Positions 8,450 to 17,224 of a stretch of DNA of 64,000 nt are shown here, piece after piece; positions within the stretch are counted from its first letter, which is position 1; the number at the start of each line of letters is the position of its first letter. The translations under genes were made by a program, and so were the position numbers. The notes under the pieces were generated by a model. That model was given only the letters and a program-made list of their open reading frames with translations. It was not told the origin of the DNA and did not search any database. Origin of the DNA: Tateyamaria omphalii (GTDB taxonomy: Bacteria > Pseudomonadota > Alphaproteobacteria > Rhodobacterales > Rhodobacteraceae); NCBI RefSeq assembly GCF_019802125.1, contig NZ_JAHVHT010000001.1, forward strand, positions 1,488,001 to 1,552,000, written 5' to 3'.

Positions 8450-9289
8450 ATGAAATTCCAGGGCACAGACGCCTACGTCGCCACCGACGACCTGACCATC
8501 GCCGTGAACGCGGCCGTCACACTTGAACGGCCCCTGCTCGTCAAAGGCGAACCCGGCACCGGCAAGACCGAACTTGCCAAGCAGGTGGCCCGCGGCCTTG
8601 GACTGCGGCTGATCGAATGGAACATCAAGTCGACCACACGCGCCCAGCAGGGCCTTTATGAATATGACGCCGTCAGCCGTTTGCGCGACAGCCAGCTGGG
8701 CGAGGACAAGGTCCATGACGTCGGCAACTACATCAAGAAAGGCAAGCTTTGGGAGGCGTTCGAAGCCGACGAGAAAGTGGTTCTTCTGATCGACGAGATC
8801 GACAAGGCCGACATCGAATTTCCCAACGATCTCCTGCAGGAACTCGATAAGATGGAGTTCTTCGTCTACGAGACCGGCGAGACAATCCAAGCCCGCCAAC
8901 GCCCCGTTGTCATCATCACCTCGAACAACGAAAAGGAACTGCCCGACGCCTTCCTGCGCCGCTGTTTCTTCCACTACATCCGCTTCCCGGACATGGAAAC
9001 GATGAAGCAGATTGTGGCCGTCCACCACCCGGGCATCAAGGAAAGCCTGCTGACCACGGCGCTTACCCAGTTCTTCGAAATCCGCGAACAGCAAGGGCTG
9101 AAGAAGAAGCCTTCGACCTCCGAAGTGCTGGACTGGCTCAAGCTGCTTCTGGCCGAGGATATGAGCGCCGAAGACCTGAAATCCGGCGGTGCCTCGGCCC
9201 TGCCGAAACTGCATGGCGCACTGCTGAAAAACGAACAGGACGTGCACCTGTTCGAACGGCTCGCCTTCATGGCGCGCGGCCAACGCTGA
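8450..9289 (+). CDS. MoxR family AAA+ ATPase
   Basis: A 279-residue AAA+ ATPase: Walker A GEPGTGKT at 33-40, Walker B VVLLIDEID at about 109-117, sensor-1 region VVIITSNNEKELPDAFLRR, with the MoxR-type short C-terminal helical domain. MoxR ATPases act as chaperones that mature or insert metal centres into partner enzymes, usually together with a protein carrying a von Willebrand A domain. The matching VWA/CoxE-like partner is encoded 2.2 kb downstream at 11508. A perfect inverted repeat directly downstream may separate its transcript from the next genes. The client enzyme is unknown. Confidence 0.92.
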   Translation: MKFQGTDAYVATDDLTIAVNAAVTLERPLLVKGEPGTGKTELAKQVARGLGLRLIEWNIKSTTRAQQGLYEYDAVSRLRDSQLGEDKVHDVGNYIKKGKLWEAFEADEKVVLLIDEIDKADIEFPNDLLQELDKMEFFVYETGETIQARQRPVVIITSNNEKELPDAFLRRCFFHYIRFPDMETMKQIVAVHHPGIKESLLTTALTQFFEIREQQGLKKKPSTSEVLDWLKLLLAEDMSAEDLKSGGASALPKLHGALLKNEQDVHLFERLAFMARGQR

Positions 9290-9314
9290 CGTCACGGCCC
9301 GCTAAGTAAACCTC

Positions 9315-9342
9315 TGACCCAAAAGGCGAGTCTTTTGGGTCA
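9315..9342 (+). terminator. inverted repeat after moxR
   Basis: An 11-base perfect stem (TGACCCAAAAG with CTTTTGGGTCA) around a 6-base loop, 25 bases after the moxR stop. No T run follows. It probably ends or stabilises the moxR message. Confidence 0.55.
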
Positions 9343-9481
9343 CAATCTGCGCGCGCACCGGAAACGCGTATGATTTGAGGACAAAAAACCTTTCTTTTGC
9401 CTGAATTGCTCCATACCTTGACCGTGATGAGAGGCGAAAACGCCCGCATCCAAAATGCTAAAAGGCAGGCAGGCAGTAATA

Positions 9482-9937
9482 ATGACCGGTACAGACGCAC
9501 TCAAAGTGCGCCCTCTTTTGTCGTCGGATCGCCCCGCGTGGGATGATCTGTGGAAAGCGTATCTCGCCTTTTACGAGACAACCCGCCCGCAAGAGATTTT
9601 TGACACATATTTCGACCGCCTGCAGGGCAATGATCCTCAAGACTTCAACGCAATCGTCGCCGAAGTGGACGGCAAACTCGTCGGGCTGGCCCACTACCTG
9701 TTCCATCGCCATGGCTGGAAAGTCGAGAATGTCTGCTACCTGCAGGACCTTTACGCCGATCCGTCTGTTCGGGGACAAGGCATTGGCCGCGCGCTGATCG
9801 AAGGTGTCTACGCCGCAGCCGATGCGGCGGGAGCGCCCTCGGTCTACTGGCTGACGCAGGACACCAACACGCAGGCCCGCAAGCTCTACGACCGTGTCGG
9901 CACCCTGTCGCCCTTCATCAAGTACGATCGGGGATAA
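9482..9937 (+). CDS. GNAT family N-acetyltransferase
   Basis: A 151-residue single-domain acetyltransferase of the GNAT fold. The acetyl-CoA-binding motif A is visible as LYADPSVRGQGIGRALIEGVYAAA at about residues 96-119 (R/QxxGxG/A form RGQGIG), followed by the VYWLTQDTNTQARKLYDRVG motif B. The target is unknown. The ATG at 9482 is chosen over an in-frame ATG at 9455 because the family N-terminus (ALKVRPLLSSDRPAW) follows it. Five bases separate it from the DUF2927 lipoprotein gene, suggesting a shared transcript. Confidence 0.9.
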   Translation: MTGTDALKVRPLLSSDRPAWDDLWKAYLAFYETTRPQEIFDTYFDRLQGNDPQDFNAIVAEVDGKLVGLAHYLFHRHGWKVENVCYLQDLYADPSVRGQGIGRALIEGVYAAADAAGAPSVYWLTQDTNTQARKLYDRVGTLSPFIKYDRG

Positions 9938-9942
9938 GACAG

Positions 9943-11301
9943 ATGCGCCGTTTTGTTTTGCCCTTCGTTCTGTTGCTCAATGCCTGTGTGCCCGTAACAC
10001 CCGGCGACACGCCCACGCGCGCCCTGTCTGCCAGCAACGACTTGCCCCCGATGAAGACCTTTGGCGCGCCGCGCCCGGTCAAGCCAATCCGGTCCAACAA
10101 CGACCTGGCACTCGATTTCATCGAACTCAGCTTTCAACTGGAATCGGGCCGTGAACTGCCCGTCTTCACCCGGTTCGAAGGCCCCATATCAGTCCGCGTG
10201 ACCGGCGCTCCGCCCGCGTCACTCGGCACCGACCTACGCCGCCTGATGCACCGGCTGCGGAGCGAGGCGAATATCGACATCTACGAAGCCGCGCCCGGCA
10301 ATCCGGCGAACATCACGATCGAGGCGGTGTCGCGCAAAGAGATCCGCAAGGCCCTGCCCCATGCCGCTTGTTTCGTCGTGCCCAACATCACGACCATCTC
10401 TGAATACAAGCCCAACCGCCGCACACCCCGCACAAGCTGGTCGAACCTGCGTACCCGCGAGCGGCTGGCGATATTCCTGCCCAATGACGCAAGTCCTCAG
10501 GAGGTGCGCGACTGTCTTCACGAGGAACTGGCGCAGGCCATCGGCCCGCTCAATGACCTCTACCGCCTGCCCGACAGCGTGTTCAACGACGACAATGTAC
10601 ACACGGTTCTGACCGGCTTCGATATGCTGATGCTCAAGGCGTATTATTCGCCCGAACTGCGCTCCGGGATGACGCGGGGCCAGGTGGCGCAACGCCTGCC
10701 GCAGATCTTTGCCCGCATCAATCCGGCCGGTGAGAATCTGCCCGCCAGATATGCCACGCGCACCCCCCGAGCCTGGAGCGAGGCCGTGCAAACCGCGTTG
10801 GGCCCCGGTGCGAGCACCGCGCAGCGCAAGGACGCCGCCGCACGCGCGCTCGACATTGCACAAGCGATGGGCTGGCGGGATCACCGCCGCGCCTTTGCCC
10901 ACTACGCGAATGGCCGTTTGCTGCTTGCCAGCGATCCCAGCGCCGCGCAGTCCCATTTCCGCGCTGCCGACCAGTTCTATGCCGCGACCCCGGGGGCCGA
11001 CCTGCACCGCGCCTATGTTGCCACCCAACTGGCCGCCTATGCCATCAGCCGCGGCGATGGCGACACTGCCATGATCACCCTTGCACCCCATATTGATCGC
11101 GCGGCCCGCAACGAAAACGCAGCCCTTCTGTCGACCCTTCTCCTGCTGCGCGCCGAAGCCCTGGACCTGCAGGGTCGCGCCGCCGAAGCACGCACGGTCA
11201 GGCTGGACAGCCTGGGGTGGGCGCGCTACGGATTTGGCTCTGACTGGGCGGTGCGGGCCAAGCTGCGGGAAATCTCTTCGCTGAGCCCGCTGAAAGGGTG
11301 A
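9943..11301 (+). CDS. DUF2927 lipoprotein
   Basis: A 452-residue lipoprotein. The N-terminus is a short hydrophobic signal ending in the lipobox LLNAC, with the lipidated cysteine at residue 15. The region from about residue 60 to 230 (starting LALDFIELSFQLESGRELPVFTRFEG) matches what I know as the DUF2927 domain of Rhodobacterales; it contains HEELAQAIG, reminiscent of a zinc-peptidase helix (HExxx) but without a second histidine. The C-terminal half is alpha-helical and alanine-rich with TPR-like spacing (about 330-430). Function is unknown. It lies in the same direction between GNAT, a 56-residue membrane protein and the VWA protein, and may belong to the MoxR-VWA system. Confidence 0.85.
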   Translation: MRRFVLPFVLLLNACVPVTPGDTPTRALSASNDLPPMKTFGAPRPVKPIRSNNDLALDFIELSFQLESGRELPVFTRFEGPISVRVTGAPPASLGTDLRRLMHRLRSEANIDIYEAAPGNPANITIEAVSRKEIRKALPHAACFVVPNITTISEYKPNRRTPRTSWSNLRTRERLAIFLPNDASPQEVRDCLHEELAQAIGPLNDLYRLPDSVFNDDNVHTVLTGFDMLMLKAYYSPELRSGMTRGQVAQRLPQIFARINPAGENLPARYATRTPRAWSEAVQTALGPGASTAQRKDAAARALDIAQAMGWRDHRRAFAHYANGRLLLASDPSAAQSHFRAADQFYAATPGADLHRAYVATQLAAYAISRGDGDTAMITLAPHIDRAARNENAALLSTLLLLRAEALDLQGRAAEARTVRLDSLGWARYGFGSDWAVRAKLREISSLSPLKG

Positions 11302-11335
11302 ACTTGCCGCCCCAAGGCATTGAGAGGCAAGGCAA

Positions 11336-11506
11336 ATGATAGTCATCGCAGCGGCCCTTCTGGGCGCTCTGATCGGCGGGTACACGGCAAGCAAGCGCAA
11401 CGGCAACCGGCTCGACATCCTGCAATACGCTGCGGGCTATGCGCTGGCCTTTGTCATCGTGGGCATGATCGCCACCGTCCTGATCGACCGCGCGCTGCGG
11501 GGCTGA
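11336..11506 (+). CDS. small two-helix membrane protein (56 residues)
   Basis: Starts at ATG 11336 behind GAGGCAAGG and ends one base before the VWA gene start. Two hydrophobic segments (about residues 2-14 and 29-50) are joined by a short polar basic loop (TASKRNGNRLDI). Spacing, ribosome site and codon use support a real gene. It is probably translated together with its neighbours. No function can be named; a membrane anchor or accessory subunit for the lipoprotein/VWA pair is an inference from position. Confidence 0.75.
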   Translation: MIVIAAALLGALIGGYTASKRNGNRLDILQYAAGYALAFVIVGMIATVLIDRALRG

Positions 11507-11507
11507 C

Positions 11508-12695
11508 ATGTTCCTGCCCTTCTTCGAAAGCCTGCGAAAGAACGGTGTGCCGGTCAGCTTACGCGAGTTCCTTGTCTTTCTCGAAGGGATGAAAGCGGGT
11601 CTCGCGACCTATGATGTCGAGGCATTCTACTACCTGGCCCGTGTGGCGATGGTGAAGGATGAGCGCAACATCGACAAGTTTGACCGCGCCTTTGCCGCGG
11701 CCTTTGAAGGGTTGGAACAGATCAGCATCGACCAGGTGCTGGAAGCCGTGGACATCCCGCAGGACTGGCTTGAGAAGCTGGCCGAAAAGCATCTGAGCGA
11801 AGAAGAGCGTGCGGAGATCGAAGCTTTAGGTGGCTTCGACAAGCTCATGGAAACGCTCAAGAAACGGCTTGAGGAACAGAAAGGCCGCCATCAGGGTGGC
11901 AACAAGTGGGTCGGCACCGCCGGCACCTCGCCCTTTGGCGCCTATGGCTACAATCCTGAAGGCGTTCGCATTGGCCAGAAAGAGAGCCGTCACCAGCGCG
12001 CGGTCAAGGTCTGGGACAAGCGTGAGTTCAAGAACCTGGACGACACCGTTGAGCTGGGTACCCGCAACATCAAGGTGGCGCTCAAACGCCTGCGCCGTTG
12101 GGCGCGCGATGGCGCGGCGGAAGAACTTGACCTGAACGGCACCATCCGGGCCACCGCCGAACACGGCTATCTAGACGTCAAAACCCGCCCGGAGCGCCGC
12201 AATGCGGTGAAAGTGCTGTTGTTCCTTGATGTGGGCGGCTCCATGGACCCGCATGTGAAGATCGTGGAAGAACTGTTCTCGGCCGCCAAGTCCGAGTTCA
12301 AGCATTTCGAATATTTCTACTTCCACAACTGCCTTTACGAAGGCGTGTGGCGCGACAACCGCCGGCGCTGGGACGCTCAAACACCCACGCATGAAGTGCT
12401 GCGCACATACGGCCCCGACTACAAATGTATCTTCGTAGGGGACGCCAGCATGTCACCCTACGAGATCGCCTATCCCGGCGGCGCAAACGAGCACTGGAAC
12501 CAGGAAGCAGGCCAAGTATGGCTCGCCCGCGCGCGCGATCAATGGACCTCGAACCTGTGGATTAACCCGGTGCCCGAGAAATACTGGGGCTACACCCATT
12601 CCATTGGCATGATCCAGGAAATCTTTGGCGCCGACGCCATGGTCCCGATGACGCTCGAAGGGTTGAGCCGCGGAATGCGGGCACTCACGCGCTAG
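11508..12695 (+). CDS. VWA domain-containing protein, CoxE-like
   Basis: A 395-residue cytoplasmic protein with an N-terminal helical region (FFESLRKNGVPVSLREFLVFLEGMKAG is the typical CoxE-type opening) and a C-terminal von Willebrand A domain from about residue 232. The metal-ion-dependent adhesion site appears as LLFLDVGGSMD (D241, S245), where the usual serine after the aspartate is replaced by a valine-glycine pair but the DxGxS form is kept. Such proteins act with MoxR ATPases in cofactor insertion. The gene overlaps nothing and starts one base after the 56-residue gene. With the MoxR gene at 8450 it makes a complete ATPase-VWA pair. Confidence 0.9.
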   Translation: MFLPFFESLRKNGVPVSLREFLVFLEGMKAGLATYDVEAFYYLARVAMVKDERNIDKFDRAFAAAFEGLEQISIDQVLEAVDIPQDWLEKLAEKHLSEEERAEIEALGGFDKLMETLKKRLEEQKGRHQGGNKWVGTAGTSPFGAYGYNPEGVRIGQKESRHQRAVKVWDKREFKNLDDTVELGTRNIKVALKRLRRWARDGAAEELDLNGTIRATAEHGYLDVKTRPERRNAVKVLLFLDVGGSMDPHVKIVEELFSAAKSEFKHFEYFYFHNCLYEGVWRDNRRRWDAQTPTHEVLRTYGPDYKCIFVGDASMSPYEIAYPGGANEHWNQEAGQVWLARARDQWTSNLWINPVPEKYWGYTHSIGMIQEIFGADAMVPMTLEGLSRGMRALTR

Positions 12696-12733
12696 ACCTT
12701 TTTGGTTACAAACGGCGCGTGTAGCGTCGTGGT

Positions 12734-13897
12734 ATGTCCTCCGCGCCAACCATCCACATCGACCCCGCGACCTTTCACGCGGACCCCTACCCGACCCTTG
12801 CAGCCATGCGTCAAGACGCACCCGTCTGCTACGTGCCCGAACTCGGCGCCACGCTCTTCACCCGACGCGACGATGTCTTTCGCGAGGAAAAGCGCGTTGA
12901 TCTCTTCTCAAGCCATCAACCCAACGGCTTGTTGACCAAGGTCATGGGCAGCAACCTGATGCGCAAGGATGGCGATGCCCACATGCGCGAGCGCAAGGCG
13001 CTGTTTCCCGCCCTCAGCCCACGCACGGTACGCGATGTTCTAGGTCCGAAGTTCCGCGAGATCGTGCAGGGCCACATCGACCGGCTGAAACCCTTGGGCG
13101 CGTGCGATCTGGTGACGGACTACGCCATGCCGGTCTCTGCCGACGCGCTGCGCCTGATGACGGGCCTGACCAACATGGAGGCTGCGGAAATGGACGCTGC
13201 AAGCCAGGCGATGCTGGACGCCGCCGCCAACTACCAGCGCGATCCGGAGGTGGATCGGCTTGGGTACGGCTATGCTGACCGCGTGCTGGAGTTGATCAAG
13301 GAGCGCCTGCCCCAACTGCGGGCGGCTCCCGACATGTCGATCATCTCTGTCCTCGACCAGGCCGGTCTGACCCTTGACGAGATCGCAGGCAACGTGCGCG
13401 TCATCATTGGCGGCGGGCAGAACGAACCGCGCGATGCCATTGCGGGCACGGTCTGGGCGCTGCTGAGCCATCCGGACCAATACACAATGATCAAGGATGG
13501 ATCAGCCAGCTGGAACGCCGCCTTTGACGAATATGTGCGGCTCGTGGCGCCGATCGGCATGTCACCGCGCCGCGTGGCGCGCAACGACACCGCCTGCGGC
13601 GTCGACTTCGAAGCGGACGAGCTGATCTTTCTCATGTTCGGCTCTGCCTGCCGCGACGCAGATCATTTCGACAGGCCCGACACTTTCGACCTGACCCGCG
13701 ACACAGGCCCAGCGATCCCCTTCGGTGCTGGTCCGCATTTCTGTGCCGGTGCCGCAGCCTCCCGCACCCTGATCGCGGGACACGCCCTGCCTATGCTGTT
13801 TGACCAACTGCCGAACCTGCGCCTGACGGATGAGGTGACGTTTGCAGGCTGGGCCTTCCGCGGCCCATTGTCCGTTCCTGTCACCTGGGACAACTGA
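12734..13897 (+). CDS. cytochrome P450
   Basis: A 387-residue soluble bacterial P450 monooxygenase. The haem-ligand motif FGAGPHFCAG is complete with the thiolate cysteine at residue 337, and the K-helix region and AAASR follow normally. The I-helix reads VIIGGGQNEPRDAI, so the usual acid-threonine pair for oxygen activation is replaced by N-E-P-R. No ferredoxin or ferredoxin reductase gene lies beside it, so electrons must come from elsewhere. The start at 12734 gives a normal N-terminus; the M48 peptidase gene follows 40 bases later. The substrate cannot be predicted. Confidence 0.92.
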   Translation: MSSAPTIHIDPATFHADPYPTLAAMRQDAPVCYVPELGATLFTRRDDVFREEKRVDLFSSHQPNGLLTKVMGSNLMRKDGDAHMRERKALFPALSPRTVRDVLGPKFREIVQGHIDRLKPLGACDLVTDYAMPVSADALRLMTGLTNMEAAEMDAASQAMLDAAANYQRDPEVDRLGYGYADRVLELIKERLPQLRAAPDMSIISVLDQAGLTLDEIAGNVRVIIGGGQNEPRDAIAGTVWALLSHPDQYTMIKDGSASWNAAFDEYVRLVAPIGMSPRRVARNDTACGVDFEADELIFLMFGSACRDADHFDRPDTFDLTRDTGPAIPFGAGPHFCAGAAASRTLIAGHALPMLFDQLPNLRLTDEVTFAGWAFRGPLSVPVTWDN

Positions 13898-13937
13898 TCC
13901 GCTTGCCGGACGGCCCAAACGGCCCCATATCCAAGCC

Positions 13938-14633
13938 ATGATCAAGTTTACCCCGATCCTGCTGGCCATCGTTTATGGGCTTGTTATGTACCGGTTCTCG
14001 GTCTGGCGCACGGCGCGCGAGCTGGACGCGCAGTCCACCGAACTGGCTGACCCGATGCTGCGCCAGATGTGCGACCAGATGGCCGCCGCGCTCGATCTGG
14101 AGCGGATCAGAGTGCACATCTATGAAATCGACCCGGTCAATGGCCTTGCCGCACCAGACGGCCGCATTTTCATCACGCGCGGGTTCTACAACAAGTTCCG
14201 GCAAGGGGCCGTATCGGCATCCGAAATGGCAAGCGTGATTGCGCACGAGCTGGGGCATGTCGCGCTCGGCCACAGCCGCCGCCGCATGATCGACTTTTCC
14301 GGACAGAATGCGCTGCGCACAGCGCTGGCCATGGTGCTTTCGCGCTTCATTCCCGGCATCGGCGTGCTGATCGCGAATGCGCTTACAACCCTGCTGGCCG
14401 CCCGCCTGTCGCGCAGTGATGAGTACGAGGCGGACGCATACGCCGCAGCCCTTTTGACCAAGGCCGGGATCGGGATCGGGCCGCAGATCTCCCTGTTCGA
14501 GAAGCTCGAGCAGTTGACCAAGTCGAACTCAGGCGCGGTGCCTGCGTGGCTGATGAGCCATCCCAAGACCACCGAACGGATCAAGGCGCTGGAGGCGCTG
14601 GAAGCGAAATGGGCGCAAGTGCCCGCGCCCTAA
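13938..14633 (+). CDS. M48 family metalloprotease
   Basis: A 231-residue zinc peptidase. An N-terminal hydrophobic anchor (residues 3-20) is followed by the peptidase domain with HELGH at 103-107 and the third zinc ligand in SDEYEADAYAA at about 168-176. It is shorter than HtpX and lacks its extra helices, so it is closer to the compact M48 proteins with one anchor. A longer frame begins upstream inside the P450 gene, but ATG 13938 gives the natural start. Its last four bases overlap the convergent PIN gene. Confidence 0.88.
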   Translation: MIKFTPILLAIVYGLVMYRFSVWRTARELDAQSTELADPMLRQMCDQMAAALDLERIRVHIYEIDPVNGLAAPDGRIFITRGFYNKFRQGAVSASEMASVIAHELGHVALGHSRRRMIDFSGQNALRTALAMVLSRFIPGIGVLIANALTTLLAARLSRSDEYEADAYAAALLTKAGIGIGPQISLFEKLEQLTKSNSGAVPAWLMSHPKTTERIKALEALEAKWAQVPAP

Positions 14634-15178
14634 CCGTGCCGTTCCAGCGCTTTGCCCAGGCGCGGCAGGCGCGCTTTCTTCATCAGGCTGCGCATGGTCC
14701 ACGTGTCTCCGGAAAGACGTCTGGCTTCCGCCAGAACGGCATGGCCTGCGTGGGATACAGCCTCTGGCTGAGCCTCGAAACATCCCAGCAGAAACCCGTC
14801 AGGATCAGCGCGCGACAGCCCCTCCTCGGCAAGGATGTTGCGCGGAAAGTCCTTGGCATTCGATGTCAGGATGATGTCGGACGATCCGGCAATAGCGGCC
14901 GCCAGCACGTGCACATCCGCCGGGTCCGGCAGCCACAAACGCGCCTCCAGTTCCGGTGCATATCGCACATTGGCACGCCCCCACCGTGCCGACAACATTG
15001 CAATCTCACCCCGCGCCTGCGCCTCGCCCTCTGGCCCCAAACGTGCCGCGGCACGCGCCCATTCTTCAAGGATGCGGTCGGACCATTGCGGCTCGAACAC
15101 CCCAGCCGCTGCCACACCCAACACCACCTCGCGCATCACGGTCGGGTAAAGCACATTCGCGTCGATCAGCACTTTCAT
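14630..15178 (-). CDS. PIN domain-containing protein (RSP_2648 type)
   Basis: A 182-residue protein with a PIN nuclease fold: the first acidic residue in VLIDANVLYP (D6), a central pair in WLPDPADVHVLAAA, and a last one near ILTSNAKDFP. PIN domains are magnesium-dependent ribonucleases, many of them VapC toxins. No antitoxin-like gene is next to it. Instead its start overlaps the stop of an RNA methyltransferase gene (ATGA), the same pair as in Rhodobacter sphaeroides, which suggests a role in RNA metabolism rather than a toxin module. Confidence 0.88.
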   Translation of the reverse strand: MKVLIDANVLYPTVMREVVLGVAAAGVFEPQWSDRILEEWARAAARLGPEGEAQARGEIAMLSARWGRANVRYAPELEARLWLPDPADVHVLAAAIAGSSDIILTSNAKDFPRNILAEEGLSRADPDGFLLGCFEAQPEAVSHAGHAVLAEARRLSGDTWTMRSLMKKARLPRLGKALERHG

Positions 15179-16383
15179 AGGCGGAAGAACAGTGCCTTGA
15201 GATAGCCGCTCTCGGCCAGTTGCGGCAATTGCGGATGGTCCGGGCCGGCGAAGCCCGTGTAAACCAGCGCAGGCGACCGCCCTGCCCGCCCGATACCACG
15301 CGCGGACGCGGCGCGGAATTTGGCGAGGTCCGCCGCGTGCGAACAGCTGCAGAGCCCAAGAATACCGCCTTCTGCCACCAGCGGTGCCGCAAGCCGCGCA
15401 ATCCGTTCATAGGCGCGCAGACCGGCATCAAGTGCTTGCTTGGACGGGGCAAAAGCCGGGGGATCACAGACCACCAGATCGAATTGCGCCCCTTCTTCCT
15501 GCAAGGCGCCCAGCACATCAAAGGCGTCGCCCTGACGGGTAGAGAACCGCTCGTCGACCCCCATCGCAGCCGCGCCTTGGGCGGCAAGCTCGAGCGCGGC
15601 AGCCGATCCGTCGACACAAGTCGCGTGGGCCGCGCCGCCTGCCAATGCGGCCAACCCGAACCCGCCCACATGGGAAAACACATCCAGCACCCGCGCGCCC
15701 TTGGCGACGGACTGTGCAAAGGCATGGTTCGGTCGCTGGTCAAAAAACAGGCCGGTTTTCTGCCCACCCGCGATGTCAGCCATATACGTGGCACCATTCA
15801 TCGGCACGGCGATCGGTTCAGTCGGCATGCGTCCGGCCAGGACCTGGGTCTGGTCATCCAACCCTTCCAGCGCGCGTGTGCGTCCACCTGCATTCTTGAT
15901 CACGTGCGTGACACCAGTGATGTCCGATACGGAGGACGCCAAATGATCCAGATGCACCTCGGCCCATGCTGCATTTGGCTGGATGACGGCCAGGTCACCA
16001 AACCGGTCGACAATGACCCCCGGCAAACCATCCGCCTCGGCATGGATCAAACGGTAATACGGCGCATCGAATAGGCGTTCCCGCAACCCCAGCGCTGCCC
16101 CGATCCGTGCATCGAACCATGCGCGGTCAAGTGAGGCGGCTGCATCCCGATCCAACAGGCGGCCAGCGATCTTGGACAGGGGATTGACCGCGACCAGGCC
16201 AAGCGGGCTGCGATTTGCATCCTCAAGCACGGCCAGTGTACCCGGCGCCAGTGCCTTGGTCCTGCGGTCCAGGACCACTTCATTGGCATAGACCCAGGGA
16301 AAGCCATGGCGAATGCGACGTGCATCGGTCTTGGGGCGCATCCGCAAAACCGGGCGATCGGACGTGAAAGAGGGCGCTGTCAT
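15175..16383 (-). CDS. class I SAM-dependent RNA methyltransferase, RlmI-like
   Basis: A 402-residue protein with an N-terminal PUA domain (about residues 10-85, with RIRHGFPWVYANEV) and a Rossmann methyltransferase domain. SAM motif I is VLDVFSHVGGFGLAAL at about 213-228; the catalytic-type motif VVCDPPAFAPSK follows at about 287, and a CSCSH segment sits at the position where RlmI-like m5C enzymes have a cysteine. It probably makes 5-methylcytosine in 23S rRNA. ATG 16383 is preferred because GAGGAGGG lies four bases upstream; an in-frame ATG at 16404 lacks one. It is co-transcribed with the PIN gene. Confidence 0.9.
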   Translation of the reverse strand: MTAPSFTSDRPVLRMRPKTDARRIRHGFPWVYANEVVLDRRTKALAPGTLAVLEDANRSPLGLVAVNPLSKIAGRLLDRDAAASLDRAWFDARIGAALGLRERLFDAPYYRLIHAEADGLPGVIVDRFGDLAVIQPNAAWAEVHLDHLASSVSDITGVTHVIKNAGGRTRALEGLDDQTQVLAGRMPTEPIAVPMNGATYMADIAGGQKTGLFFDQRPNHAFAQSVAKGARVLDVFSHVGGFGLAALAGGAAHATCVDGSAAALELAAQGAAAMGVDERFSTRQGDAFDVLGALQEEGAQFDLVVCDPPAFAPSKQALDAGLRAYERIARLAAPLVAEGGILGLCSCSHAADLAKFRAASARGIGRAGRSPALVYTGFAGPDHPQLPQLAESGYLKALFFRL

Positions 16384-16422
16384 AGCGCCCTCCTCTAATC
16401 CCAACGCTGTGCGTGGGAAAGG

Positions 16423-17094
16423 TCAGAGTTGGTTCATCGCCTGGATTAATCCGAGCTTGGCGTTGGTATAGCCCTCGACCGTTGTCAGTTCCTGACGGAT
16501 GACCTCGGCCAAGTGATTGGTGATCCGCACCTTTTGCGTCAGGCCGCGTGCTTCGGCTTGCAGCGCTTGTTGGCCACCAAAGCCGTCGAGATCAGCGCGC
16601 ACCTTGCGCGGCTCCGTCAGCAGAGCGCCGGTTTCCGGGTGGCGCAGTGTCAGTTCGAAGTTGATATTGTGCACACCACCCGTGGTGTAGCGCGCTTTCT
16701 CGGTCAGCGCGTGGAAGCGTGTCACCTTGATATCCAGAGCGACCGGCACGGCGCCGTCAAGTGGATCGGTTCCCCGGCGCATCGCGGTGTCAAAAATGGC
16801 TGCAACCTGGGCATGGCGATCGCCGATCGGATCTTCGCGCCAGACAATGTCGCCGCGCGGAATGTAGCGGTTCGCTTCCGACACGGTCAGACTGCGTGGC
16901 ACACGGATGGTGACACCTTCAACGCGAACGTCGGTCAGCGGGGCCAGCAGCGGTGTCGCTTCAACTGCAGCAAACGACATTGCCGGCAGTACGGGCGCTT
17001 CAAACGGGACGTTGCGAGACGCCACGTTGGTGTTTGCACAGGCCGATACAAGGCCCCCCATCATCAACAGCACAACCAGTTTGATCCGTTTCAT
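16423..17094 (-). CDS. DUF6778 family lipoprotein
   Basis: A 223-residue lipoprotein: signal sequence with lipobox LVSAC and the lipidated cysteine at residue 19. The mature part is mixed alpha/beta with GVHNINFELTLRHPETGALLTEPRKVRADLDGFGG near the middle, which I associate with the Rhodobacterales family DUF6778. The function is unknown. The start at 17094 follows GGAGA; the frame is open further upstream to 17286 but that part reads like non-coding sequence and would bury the signal sequence. Confidence 0.8.
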   Translation of the reverse strand: MKRIKLVVLLMMGGLVSACANTNVASRNVPFEAPVLPAMSFAAVEATPLLAPLTDVRVEGVTIRVPRSLTVSEANRYIPRGDIVWREDPIGDRHAQVAAIFDTAMRRGTDPLDGAVPVALDIKVTRFHALTEKARYTTGGVHNINFELTLRHPETGALLTEPRKVRADLDGFGGQQALQAEARGLTQKVRITNHLAEVIRQELTTVEGYTNAKLGLIQAMNQL

Positions 17095-17224
17095 TTCCAG
17101 TCTCCAGTCCGGACGCCTACATTGCGCCCTGTCTTTTTTCTGGAGCTCTGTTTGAAACTGAACTTGGGCAGAATTTGGACAAATTCCGTTCAAATAAGAG
17201 ATTGTTTTGCGGCGGGCGACAGTC

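Noticed and set aside
14630..15178. VapBC toxin-antitoxin system
   Set aside because: There is no small antitoxin gene beside the PIN gene; it is coupled to an RNA methyltransferase gene.
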